Below, piece by piece: positions 10,364 through 21,343 of a stretch of 64,000 nt of DNA (its first letter is position 1; each line of letters begins with the position of its first letter). The translations under genes and the position numbers were made by a program. Source of the stretch: Lindgomyces ingoldianus (lineage: Eukaryota > Ascomycota > Dothideomycetes > Pleosporales > Lindgomycetaceae); the NCBI RefSeq assembly GCF_010093535.1, contig NW_022985162.1, forward strand, positions 2,454,637-2,518,636, read 5' to 3'. The notes below the pieces were generated by a model. That model searched no databases. It had not been told where the DNA came from and saw nothing but the letters and a program-made list of their open reading frames with translations.

Positions 10364-11609
10364 AATTTTGTATCTGGGGATGTCAGTCCGGCAGCATTGG
10401 GTGACAGAAGTCAGCCGGAGCGAGGTTGAATAACATACGGCCCTGGTGTCGAAGAAATTTGAACCATCGAACTGGAAAACGGCCACTTTCCAAATACTTT
10501 TCCGTTGTGTTATTAATTACAGTTAAATCTATTTATTTTTACTTGAGTAAAACTGCTCTCTTCAGTCACCGGTTAGGTAGACATTAATAGCACCAATGTA
10601 CTATGCCTTGTTTCAGCATTTACTGCGTAGTACAGCAGGTCAGGTATGTAGCCTCGAAGAGATTGCAAAAGATCTCTCATTCATGATCAAAAACCCACTA
10701 CTTTTAGGATGAAATTCAAAATTCCTCTTGCCTCTGAATTTCTTTGCATGATATCTAGAAATGTCTAGGTGAATGCTGCTGTCCTGTAGTTGCTTTAGGA
10801 GATACACGACCAGGTGGGATATCAAGTATTTACACGAGTCTAAGTTGGTAGACGCCTAGCAAGCCGACCTTGGGAAGGTGAAACATCTTGGAAAAGTGGG
10901 TATTTACGCCTTGGGAAATGTAATCGCGTGTGCATTCACATCTCCAATCTAGAAATCGTGGACCAGCGATTCGAGGAAGCAAATTTGTGTCTTCCAAAAT
11001 TTATGAAGTGTGATGATCTCTTTAACACTACCTTCGAGTTTACCCTCCACCCCATTCAAGACTTTTGGAATAACTTTCCGCTATATAATTCATATCCATT
11101 TCAGAGTATGGTGGAGTAAGGGCTTCTGGATGATCCAATATTCAGTCTGCATCTGAGAAGGTCGAATCTGGAGAGAGTCGAACTAAATCTTAGTAGCCAG
11201 CCTGAAGACATGGACGATGTGGTGTCAAAGATATGCTTAGTTGGGTTGAGTGGGGGAAATGTAAAGAATTACCTAATTGGAGCCTTGCACTTGGCTGTTG
11301 GGACAGCAAGTTGAGTTACCACCATGAAACTCTCTGATTGAAGCAGAAGACGACCAAGTCGATACAATCAATCGTGTCTTAACGTTTATGGGTCGGGTGA
11401 GGATAGTAGGCAAGGATTCATTTTTCTAGGCAATATGTACTTGAACGGATTACAGGGAATTTTTACTCTGTGTATTAGAGTAGTTCAGGTAGCAAATCAA
11501 CCAAGATAGAATGTCCTACTTGCAGGTTGATCGAGGTAATTTTCCGTTACCCCCACTTCCTCAGCGCTGCAGAGGTGCGTTATGTTTCTGTGTTCCCATA
11601 AATCTGTCT
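10364..11609. other. Intergenic, no gene seen
   Basis: AT-rich; only short frames such as 10,928-11,119, with no recognisable motif. It holds the 3' ends of two convergent genes. Confidence 0.5.
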
Positions 11610-13001
11610 TTATCGATCGCCGGCAGTCAGCCAAAGTCTCCCGTCTAGAGACGTATCGTAACCACCGTCCGTATCCCAGTCCGGAGCGTATCCAGAGGTG
11701 TCCAAACTCGCCCTTGAGGTTGTCCTCTGGATCCCTACAGGGCATGAAGACAAGTGCAGTGGGACTCTATCCCACCAGATCACTTTGCAGCACCAACAAA
11801 AATGGGTACCGCACTTTTTGCAAGTCATATGCGCGCATCCCCCATCTTTTTGGATTGGCGCTCTACAGGTAGCATTTGGACACTTCTTTGAAGTCCGTGC
11901 TTGCTCACGTTTGTCGGCAGTCTCAGCTTCTCTCAAACGCCTTTGCTTCTCTCTTTCGTCTTTGGTTTGTTTAAAATATTGGGATGCAGCTTGTTTCATG
12001 GCGCATTTATTTCTCTCTTTTTGTGCGTCAATCTCTCGAAGATGATCACAAGTTCCATCGCGGCAGATGAAACAGTGTCTTTTCTTGCATGAGAGACAGA
12101 TCCATTCGGGGTTCGTTTCTAAGTTCTCGGTCAGGGCTTGCTAGAAAATGCTCTCGAGTACTTACCTCCACCAGAGTGCTTTTGGCCGTGGCCACAACTG
12201 CACCATCTGAACTTCGCATTTTCACCAAGGGATTTCTGGCTCAGTTTTCTAGAATATCTACTAGTGGTGAGTTCATTCCTCAAACTGCTAAGAGGACATC
12301 TCTCACTTACATTGTAAAGACATCTGCAGAGACATATGTACGAATGGACTCTAGCGGTACAGGCTTCTTGCATTCCGGATCAGGGCACAAAAGGGCCTCT
12401 AGATTTCCTCCTCTAATAGCAGTCTCGAACATCGGCTTCAAACATGCATTGCAGACTTTGCGATCATGGTCACATTCGGGTGTTGGAGGTTTGAAGGCCT
12501 GATTTGGGTTTCCCTGATACTCGACCACGTCACAATGAATTTCGCATTCATAGGACTTGTACTTCTTGAGAAGAGATATAAATTGTCTGGAAGGATTTAG
12601 GTGAAGCCGTAAATATGGATGATCAGAGGTTCAACTTACTCGAGAGTTTCGTCATCCGATCCTATCATTCGCTTTATTGTAGCCTCGTTGACCCTGATCA
12701 TGCGCCTGCACCCTTCCCTTCTACATTCTTTCTTCCCCTTTACTACATCTAAGACATAATTCTGGTCACACGTCGAACACACACCCACACATGTCTCCCC
12801 TTGCATCTCTGCTGTTGTCGCCTGTCGATGTCCCACTGAGCATCGAGTCGCTTCAAGCCAGAAGTTTGAGTGATGACTGTCCTGAGGGTATGTAAATGTT
12901 TCATCGCATTCCACACATTTTAGCGGCTTAGATATGGGTCGATGAAACCATATGTTGGCTTTCCAGCATATCGTCCAAGCTTGAAAGTCCTCGCCGTTCA
13001 T
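11610..13001 (-). CDS. RBR-type E3 ubiquitin ligase
   Basis: Predicted exons (minus strand) are 13,001-12,640, 12,586-12,311, 12,260-12,166 and 12,118-11,610, giving 413 residues. Introns are 47-53 nt with CTNAC/CTGAC-type branch points. A Cys-rich N-terminal region (about 28-110) holds several CxxC pairs and may bind zinc. RING1 starts near Cys135 (YECEIHCD, then ECDHDRKVCNACL and LLCPDPEC). The IBR part has WCSCGHGQ and WICLSCKKRHCFIC. The Rcat domain has CPNATCRAPIQKDGGCAHMTC, where the Cys of GGCAHM (about 339) is the expected thioester-forming residue, then FCWCC. RBR ligases take ubiquitin from an E2 onto this Cys and then to substrate. It is divergent from a tandem ubiquitin-like gene 500 bp away. 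Confidence 0.87.
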
Positions 13002-13501
13002 GTTTCGAACGCGACTTTGCCGAGAGGATTACGACAAGATCTGATGCAGCGAAAAGACTAGATTGAAGTACTCTCATAAGGTCTAGAGCAAGCTCAGCAG
13101 GCTGCCGCTCGCATCTTCGAAGCTAATTTTTATTGGCGAGCGATCATGTCATTTGGATCCCAGCCTGGCGCTGCCACCACAATACACGTCGCGAGCGCCA
13201 GAAGCGTGTTCTTGATCGCGCCACAACCTTGTCGACTCCACTAAGATTGCTTCGAGAGAGCCTTGATCGCTAGGTCTGCACTTATCCGGCGATGCACAGA
13301 GAAAACCGAAGCGTGGAGGAAAAGGCAAACAGTGACCTGTGATGTTGCCGCCAAAGGCTGCACATGAGACTCAGCCGCTCAGCGTAATCGAAATATAAGA
13401 AATGAGAAAGTATCTTCCCGGTCAGTATCTAGCCTTCCTCGAAAACAATACTATTATGACCAGCGCTTGATTTACCAATTCCCTCGTTCAAAGAGATCAA
13501 C
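13002..13501. promoter_or_regulatory. Shared divergent promoter of the RBR ligase and tandem-Ubl genes
   Basis: The 500 bp between two opposite start codons must carry both promoters. I see no gene and no clear TATA box. Confidence 0.5.
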
Positions 13502-14294
13502 ATGAATAACGCGAAGGCACTTGAAGCTCAAGAGTATCTCGATTTCCTGTATATCGAAGAAGCGACTTCAGAGGAGGGAGAGAGCCGACGAATCAAATTT
13601 TCGACATCACTGACAGTGGAGACACTCAAACGTGTGATTGCAGCCGAGTTGAAACTCGAGCATGAGTGGAGCACATTTGATTTGGTATCATCTGGAAAAG
13701 AGCTAACTGAACGTGAGAACACTACTCAAGCTAGAATCTCAGTATACTGACGGCATAGCAGTTAACAAAAGCCTCGCTTCATACGGTATATTAGATGTAC
13801 GCGCTACTCCTCTACTGTTTGATTCACTGCATTGATATGTCAAGGGGGATACCATTTTCTACGCTCGCGATACGCCCGCTTCGGTACAGCCACCACCGTA
13901 CACCCCCTCGGCTTTACCCGGAGGTCCCAAAGTCCTCAATAATGTCATGTTTCAAGACCTAGATGGGAAAACATTAATGTTACATGGGATACCTGAGTCA
14001 TGGAGCGTTAAGCAATTGCGAGACAAGCTCGGAGCTGAGAAACACATCTCCGACCAAGTCGGAAGTTATCGTTTTATCTGGAATGGTAAACAACTTCTGG
14101 ACGGTATGCTTCTAAAAGCTTATGAGATGTTCTTGCATTGATCATGTTCCGCAGAGAAGTCGCTGATGGCTTATAACCTCGTTGATGTACGTCCACCTTT
14201 CTCTTTTAAATTTCAAAACTAAGGCGTGACCTAGAACTGCATCATTCATATCGTTCTCCGACTACCAGGTGGTCTCTTTCTGGGGTTTCTTTAG
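13502..14294 (+). CDS. Tandem ubiquitin-like protein with C-terminal LRLPGG and short tail
   Basis: Predicted exons are 13,502-13,712, 13,762-13,796, 13,845-14,103, 14,155-14,186 and 14,235-14,294, giving 198 residues. All four introns are 48-51 nt, GT-AG, and end in AG at good sites. Ubl1 (about 13-90) has the beta-grasp pattern TVETLKRVI, LVSSGKEL, NKSLASYGI and GDTIFYA. A Pro-rich linker contains SALPGGP. Ubl2 (about 112-192) has KTLMLHG, SVKQLRDKL, WNGKQLLDEKSLMAYNLVD and CIIHIVLRLPGG. The last six residues, LFLGFL, follow the Gly-Gly as in ubiquitin and SUMO precursors, so a protease could expose a conjugatable glycine. Conjugation is inferred, not shown. An alternative 3' splice could add a membrane tail (see 14,309-14,476). 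Confidence 0.78.
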
Positions 14295-14308
14295 GTTTCC
14301 TTGCAGCT

Positions 14309-14476
14309 ATGACAGAGTACACAATGATCGTCGGCCTTGGTGCGTTCATTTTAGTCTGGGTATCCAAAGGCTATGGGGGTAGATGGATTGGAGGCGCTGC
14401 CCTAGAACGGTACAAACGCATAACACATCCTATGTATGGCCTCAAGCGCCCTTTGAACTACCTCGTATTCTTATGA
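14309..14476 (+). other. Possible alternative membrane-tail exon of the Ubl gene
   Basis: A 55-codon open frame with a hydrophobic stretch (MIVGLGAFILVWV) followed by KGYGGRW and basic residues. Skipping 38 nt from a weak GTGGTC donor inside the LPGG codons to a TTGCAG acceptor would join it in frame, replacing PGG plus tail with a membrane anchor. The 38-nt length is shorter than all other introns here, so this may be an unused or isoform exon, or an independent small protein. Confidence 0.3.
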
Positions 14477-14851
14477 GTATATAAACTATCAATTTATGGC
14501 TACTAGGCCGCGGATACGAGCCGCTTTACATAAGTTAAATATTGAGCAGCGCATTTGAGCGAACCTATTGCCTTTACACGCCACTGGAGCGCAGGCACTA
14601 ATTTTAGGCAAGGAGCGGGGCCACTCACCCACAAGGCTGTCTATGAACACTGCCGCCACCGCGCCGAACGGCTGAATCACTGAATTAAGAGGTTCCAACC
14701 GATAAAAAGCTCAGCTGCCCGACTATTCTTCAGCCTCCTTGGCACATTTGACGAACGCGGTGCTCGCCCATGACTCCTTCAATCCTGTAAAAGCCTCAAT
14801 AATAGGTCAGATATCTTCTAAGAGTCATTTTTGACAGAGTGGACAGGTATA

Positions 14852-16012
14852 ATGGGCCTCCTAGGCAAAAGCAAGCAAGTCAAAGAAAATGAAGCCGAAA
14901 TCGCAGGACTCCAACACGAACTAGCGAATGCAAAGGCCCAGCTTAGAACGGCGACATCACATGCCCGAGACCTGACCCAGCAACTGGATACTTTACAAGT
15001 CCAATATACGATCCGAGAGTCCAGACATGTCGAAAATATCAAGGGATTACGAACTCGAATACAGCACCTAGAGGAAGAGAAATCAACTTTAGAGGCCTCG
15101 AACACTATATTGAACACAGACCTAGGTGTATTCCGAACCACGGCCGAACAAAGAACTCTAGAAGTCGGTACGCGAGATGTCATGATTCAAGAATTACAGC
15201 AACTGCTTGCTCGTGTCGATTCAGGGAACAGCAATACGGTCTCTAATTTCGAAGTTAAAGACCTTTTAAGTATTGTTCAGGCTCAGGGGTTAGAACTGCG
15301 ACGGCTGGAACTTTTAGTACAAGAAAAGGAGCGCTCTCTGGCCTCACCTACGAACCAGTTCACGCAAAAGCAAAGGGAACTCGCTAAGTTACAGGACCAG
15401 TTACAAAAAAAGGAGTGCGACCTGCAAAGATCGGCGGAGCAGTATGCTAGAGTAGAGAAGGATATGCATCACCTCAGGGCGGAGTGGAATAGCTGCAGAG
15501 AGGCGTACGATTTAAACCAAAAGAAATGGACAGCTAGTAGCCGCCAATATAAGAATCTCTTTGACAGCATGAAACGAAAGCATCTGGAGGAGCTCAATGG
15601 GGCACTGGAACAGGTTAGAAAAGTGACCGTAGATCTTGAGAGATCACAGGCGGCTTTTTCTGAGAAAGAGCAATCAGGTCTGGCAAAGCAAAGAGAAATT
15701 GACGATATAAACGGCCAAAACGAAAATTTTCGACAACAGATCGCTGATAGAGATCGCCAGATTACCACGCTACAACATGACCTCGATGAAAGAACCGAAA
15801 CACTCGCCAATGCAAGGCTGAATCTCAATCAAACTCGGAATCAACTCAACATTGAGACGCGGAAAGTGCAGACCGCTACTCAGGAGAAAGCGGAGAAAGA
15901 TAAGAAGATCGAATTCATACAGCAGCAATGCGTTTCCCTGCACGTACAACTTACGGCACCAAAGCCAAAAGCCTCGAAAACCCCGAAAGGAGATGGAAGT
16001 GCAAGCGAATGA
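14852..16012 (+). CDS. Long coiled-coil protein
   Basis: Intron-less frame of 386 residues from the first ATG (MGLLGKSKQVKENEAEIAGL). Almost the whole protein is charged, with Leu, Gln and Glu in heptad spacing and few Gly or Pro, so it is a long alpha-helical coiled coil. The C-terminal 20 residues are Lys/Pro-rich and probably disordered. The N-terminal MGLLGKSK could be a myristoylation signal (Gly at position 2), which is inference only. There are no catalytic motifs. It follows the Ubl gene on the same strand by about 560 bp and could be a scaffold or a substrate in that locus. It has no firm family assignment. Confidence 0.7.
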   Translation: MGLLGKSKQVKENEAEIAGLQHELANAKAQLRTATSHARDLTQQLDTLQVQYTIRESRHVENIKGLRTRIQHLEEEKSTLEASNTILNTDLGVFRTTAEQRTLEVGTRDVMIQELQQLLARVDSGNSNTVSNFEVKDLLSIVQAQGLELRRLELLVQEKERSLASPTNQFTQKQRELAKLQDQLQKKECDLQRSAEQYARVEKDMHHLRAEWNSCREAYDLNQKKWTASSRQYKNLFDSMKRKHLEELNGALEQVRKVTVDLERSQAAFSEKEQSGLAKQREIDDINGQNENFRQQIADRDRQITTLQHDLDERTETLANARLNLNQTRNQLNIETRKVQTATQEKAEKDKKIEFIQQQCVSLHVQLTAPKPKASKTPKGDGSASE

Positions 16013-18849
16013 CCCAAAAAAGGTTCACCGAGGAGAGCGATAGTGGAGGTCAGTTGAAGAATTAGTTTGACCCTATACCAGTGGTCAGATTTGAGGCTAA
16101 TTTATTTAGTGACCCGATTTTAGCAGTGCACATATCCAATCCCAGATACCCAGGAGTGACACAGTTGAGTGGGAAATGTATGAAGCCCCGTATCAGGACA
16201 TGCTGATGGATCCGAGTTCGAATCAAGAAGAAACAGTAGACGAGCGTATACAGTGCGCTTCACAATAGACAAGAAATATGAATAATAAAATTGATTAGAC
16301 GTTAGAGGAAATGACGTGAGAATTCGGCTAATACCTTGAATTTATTCAATCACCTTAGGAAAAACCCAACGGCAAAGTTCAGAAGAGAAAGGGCAAGACT
16401 CTCACAAACTATGCTGCCCCCAGTCCCCAAAACTCTAGGTAACTCTCGATCACAACTTTATAAGCTAAGAGCACTAAAAAGCATCAACACTCCCATGAAA
16501 GACGTAGCGTTTGTTTACAACTGCGCTGAATTACCCAACCTACACCGAACCGCTGTGAAACTATAGGAGCACACAGATATTACGAGGAACTGGGTTAATA
16601 GCTAAAAGAGTGTACTTAGGGGTCTATATAGTTCAGGGGGCGAGCTAGGTAACATATATTTAAGCTAGACATAGTGATTGATGAATGCTAGTAGTTGGTG
16701 GAGCTCAGGAAGCTCCGTCACTGCAAACAACTGCTGGCGCTTTATTAAAGAGGATACTGTATGGACGTTGAAGACCCCAAAGAAAGCACTCCACTGCCGT
16801 GCACTGCGTGGCATAGGGAACTAGGTGTCACTATACCTTTAATGGAGGCTGGAGTAGGTATATAAAAGAAGACACATAATTTCCTAAGTAGCACAGCGGA
16901 AACATAGGTTTCCAGCCAAGGGAATACATAATCTGCCGAGTATCTTTGGTCTTTCTCACGGAGATAGTACAATCTTCACCTTAGTCAGTCGACCCCAGAG
17001 TCTTTCCATTGCTTAGTTCTATCGCACGTAATGTTGCGTCCGTTCGTCGCACTACTTACTTACTCATTAGGGACAGCGCATATTTGTACGCAATAGTTCC
17101 GACGTGAATAGCCCTCGAGCTCCTCACACATTGCACTGCCGCTCAATCTACTTAGGTTACTTCTCACCACTCAATTGACCCTTCCCCTCTATCCTCTATC
17201 TATCAGCTTGACGTTGTGATAGTTTTCACACCCTACTTTAAACACATAGAAGACTTAACAACCGCGCTCATAGTGACTTTCTCGATGACTAAAAGAATGC
17301 ACCCGACGCCTTTAATTTTGCTGCATCTCCACACGAATGTTACGTGCGCTGTTGAAACTCGGCTCGTATCCATCCTCGATCTTCAATACCAAACTGACCA
17401 TGCGCAACCCTCCCCTGAACGTCCAAGGGTTTTCCCGCTACCCTTCTCCTATCATTCGTATCTGAAAATCTATATAAGCCCCCATGCTCTACCGCAACAC
17501 CGACTTCCATTTCTGCAACTACATTGCAGCCTCAAGAAATCGACAAGAGCAATCTTATGTTGGGCTCTGAGCTATCCAAAATTCGTTGACGTTGAAAGAT
17601 CCTACTCCAAAGTAATTGAGTCACAACATATTCTTGCCTGGTTTCTACGTCCTGAAATCCCTCTTGAAAGGAGCTATCATAAAAACCGACAATCGTACTC
17701 GACTTCCTAAATCTAGAAATGCTCTCGATTGAGCAACATGGGGAAGTCATCGAGTGAAATCGGACTGCACTTAAAATATTACGCTAATCATGAACGGCAC
17801 GACTTTCCCTCGCACCAGCTTAAAGGAAGCATTAAAGTATTCAACTGTCCGCACCCATGACGGCATCCCTCTCTCTTGCCGCTGAAATAAACCCCCAAGT
17901 CGAACATTCGTGCCCTGCGAAATGCGAAGAGCGAGGCGCAACTACAGACCAATGCTTCAAATACTATGCTACTCCCCCGTAATTCCGCAATTGGTCAAAA
18001 TAAAATACTCCGAAGACGCTAGAATGTTCCTGTCTTCTGAAATACGTAGTTGGTTCCAGTGATGAAAGAGAGTGTAGAGGCGGAGTGCAGTAAAACGGTC
18101 GACGATGTGTCGATATTTTGGTGTGGGGGTTGATGGAAATATTGTTAAAATGCTCTTGGAAACGTAGTATGTAGGTAACCTCGGTCGTAGAGTTAGGTGA
18201 AGTGACTGAGTAGATGGGTATGCTTCGACGGGAGGAAACAATGGTTATCATCACCAACACGAGTAGCTAATATTAATGGGTCTCGTCAAATTTATTATAA
18301 GCACGACTCGTCGCTGCTTCTCTCTAGATGCTTCTGTATGTCGACTAACTTACGTGCACAGAACCTTACCTCAGTCGTGTGCTCAAGGTCTTAGTATATA
18401 AAGCCTCTCATTTCTTTTATTTTGATTCTCTTTCCTCACTTTCCACCGAATATGTGTTCTCCTAGAATTATGGAAGAAATGGATAACTCATATTGGGTGT
18501 TGGAAGCTGCTGCGAATAAAGTCTGATGTAACCCCTATAATGGTGTGAAACCCATCCCTTCGTATTTCAATCCTTCAAAGAATGCTGGAGAAACGGCCAG
18601 AATTCATACACAACGGGTGAGGATTGTCAGCAAGAATTAAGCGAGGATGAATATAATGAATTTGGAAAGCAATATTGATGACCCGCACGATGATTAATAA
18701 ATAATGAAAACTGGTGCAGAAGGAACGGACAAAACCTAGATGAATGTCATCCAAATTAGGAACCATAGATTCGTTTCATGATGAAAATTGCTCGTCAGCA
18801 CTTGGGTTACCATATACGGTCCCATATACCCAGTTCCATCTCTCATCCC
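16013..18849. other. Gene-poor, AT-rich interval
   Basis: No supportable gene in 2.8 kb. The longest frame, 17,216-17,710 (164 codons), has no motif and unlikely composition. The sequence is AT-rich in the right half. It contains the 3' ends of two convergent genes. Confidence 0.5.
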
Positions 18850-20487
18850 TCAAACAAAAGCAACCCTAACCTCCTTTGCTGGCTGCAAAACAATATCCGC
18901 ATGCAGCCCCGGCATCTTCCCCCTCATTCTATTTTCCACGCCCTCAAACCTCTGAAACAGTCTAACAAGCGTATAACCCATCTCTGTCAGCGCAAACTGC
19001 TGCCCAATACAAATCCTCGGGCCACCATTAAACGGGACATATGTCCAGCTCTTAGGTGTCCAACCAGCCCACCTTTCAGGCACGAATTTCTCTACGGGTG
19101 GGAAGCCAGAAACTTGGGGCGGGTAGAGGTCTTCACGGCGTTGCATGACGAGGGTTGAGTAGCCGATGGGCGTGTCTTTTAGGATACCGATGGGTTGACG
19201 ACCATCCGACCCGCCACCGGTCGGGAGTGTGGTGTCGGTTAGCGCCATACGGACGTTGAAGGGGACAACAGGGTAGAGACGGAGGGTTTCGTTTAGGATG
19301 TGGGTGAGATATTTCATGTCTTTTAGATCTTGGTAGGTGGGTGCTCGTTCCAGCCCAACTTGGCTGATTATTTCTTGACGTAGTCGGGCGGTGATATGGG
19401 GTTGCATTGAGAGTTCGTAGATTGCCCATGTAAGCGTGCAAGCAGTCGTATCGCGTCCTGCGAGTAGGATCGAAACAAGCTGATCCCGGAGAATGGTGCG
19501 ATCACGGGTGTAAGCTGCGATGGCATGGAGGAACGTGTATCCCTCGTCATGATTGGTCTTTTTCTCGAGTTCGGCAGGGGAAAGTGAGAGCGCTTGGTCG
19601 ATGTATTGTTCTACGAAGTTGTTGATGACCTTGATGGAGGAGTAATAGCCAAGATACTTGCGAGGCACGAGCCAATTCAGGGGTCTGGAAGAGGTTAGAG
19701 GAGAGATAACAAAGATGGAGAATGTGTGGGCCTTGAACCTACCCAATTCGGGCGATAATGCTTTGGATCCGCTGAGCTTGGTAAAAGGAATCTGCAAATT
19801 CAGTTTGAGGATTGGTTAGGCTTTCAACGCTCTTTCCAAGCAAAAAGTGTGTGGCGGCGTCCAGTGTGTATCTGCAAACACATGAGCTATGTTAATGAAG
19901 CTCTAGAGTAACGATGGATACCTGAAGAAATAATCCAGCATATCAATATCCCCTTCCCTCCCGAGCCTCTTCATCAAAATCTGAACATGCTCCTCAAAGA
20001 TATCAAGATCGCTAATGCGATCCTTGATGAATTGGGGTCGAATCAACTGACGCGAATTATGCCAAAGCGTCCCATCTGTAGTGAAAATGCCGTTCCCCAG
20101 AAACGGATGCCACTCCTGTCGAAACTTCTCCCCTTTTCCAAAATCCTTAAACTGCGTCGCCAAAAGAGCCTTAATGTTCTCCGGTTCTGCTGTTAGTATC
20201 ACCCTCTCTCCAGTCCCCGCTTCAACAGTGAAACCACCCTTTCCATATTTCTCAAACATCTCGACCCAGAGCTCGTAGTTCTTATCAGCGAGCATGAATT
20301 TGAGCACGCGGTATAGCATGTCGACGCCATATGGAAGGTAAGTCGTCCGCACCGGGGCACGGTAGCCGAGTTTCGAGATTCGATGGTTGCAATGTATAGT
20401 GGTGAAGAGGTTGTAGAGGACACACAAGATGAAGAGAACGAGGAGGATATAGGGAAGGGTGAGGTATGGGCGTATGAATTCGAGCAT
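18850..20487 (-). CDS. Cytochrome P450, CYP52-like
   Basis: Predicted exons (minus strand) are 20,487-19,922, 19,871-19,743 and 19,684-18,850; introns of 50 and 58 nt. The 509-residue length is typical of microsomal P450s. Residues about 9-32 are an N-terminal membrane anchor. The I-helix oxygen-binding motif is LLAGRDTTACTLTW, the K-helix ExxR is ETLR, PERW follows in the meander region, and the haem loop is FNGGPRICIGQQFALTE with its Cys ligand. The last two motifs closely match the CYP52 clan, which omega-hydroxylates n-alkanes and fatty acids at the ER together with NADPH-P450 reductase. CYP539/584-type relatives share this pattern, so subfamily and substrate are uncertain. A TATA-like ATATATTAA lies upstream near 20,545. 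Confidence 0.9.
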
Positions 20488-21343
20488 TTTCTAGGGTTGG
20501 GAAGGAGTGGTCAAGCCTCGAGTTCGTTCTATGAGATTGTCAGTACGATATATTAAGACCCCCAGGCGGGTTGGATCTAAGTTTTGAACAAAAGCACAGC
20601 TTAGGAATCCACACCTTAATAGTCATTCACAAGCAAAATTTAACACCAGAATGTCACCGAAGCCAAGTTTTACATCTTCTACATCCTCACCTCACACCCC
20701 CGAGGCAGGCAGGCTAAGTAGACAACGCAAATCCATCATATGCGAAGATAGACTGCACCTCGGCTCACCTCGCTCACTAAGCGAAGGATCAACATCGCAA
20801 CCATCGCTCCATTTGGCACAAGATGCATTCACAAAGTGGTAAAAGGCGGGCCGGTGACCTGACGCCCTTGGCGTACAAACGGGCAGAACGCGGGGAAAGA
20901 CATTGGGTCGTGTGAGAGCCAAGGTGTGGTGGTGGGGTAGTCATCTTGGGTGCGGTGGAATGGGTTCCGTCGGAGACATTTCCTTCCGATTGGTCAATCA
21001 GTCCTTGAACTAGAGCAGATTAGGAGGAGAACGGGGCTTCAGGAGTGTTTTCGAGTTGTTATATTTGCGCATTGAGAGAATGCTGATAATGGAAAGGAAA
21101 TCGGCCAGTTTTCTTAGTAGAGGTGACTGAAGGATGAATAGTGTGGCCCTTTTTTTGTTTAGAGATTCATAAAGCGGCGTTGAGTCCGGCTCGCCCGAGT
21201 GAATAGAGCGCTCATTAGCAACAAAGATACAGATCCTAGAGTTTTTGAATTGTACTGAAATCCTCCAAATCCTGCTTCTAAGACATTAGATTATAGCCCT
21301 CCACCATACCGCGACCTCCCAGATCCCCAAAATCCCTTTCCTC
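20488..21343. other. Intergenic, P450 promoter region
   Basis: No gene seen. It holds the upstream region of the P450 and the 3' end of the hexosaminidase gene. Confidence 0.5.

Noticed and set aside
12288..12310. A 23-nt intron in the RBR gene using the first TTAG acceptor
   Set aside because: Too short for a fungal intron; the next acceptor (12,261) gives a 50-nt intron with a branch site and keeps frame.
17216..17710. 164-codon plus-strand frame
   Set aside because: No recognisable motif, Thr/His/Pro-rich odd composition, in an AT-rich gene-poor stretch; likely chance.
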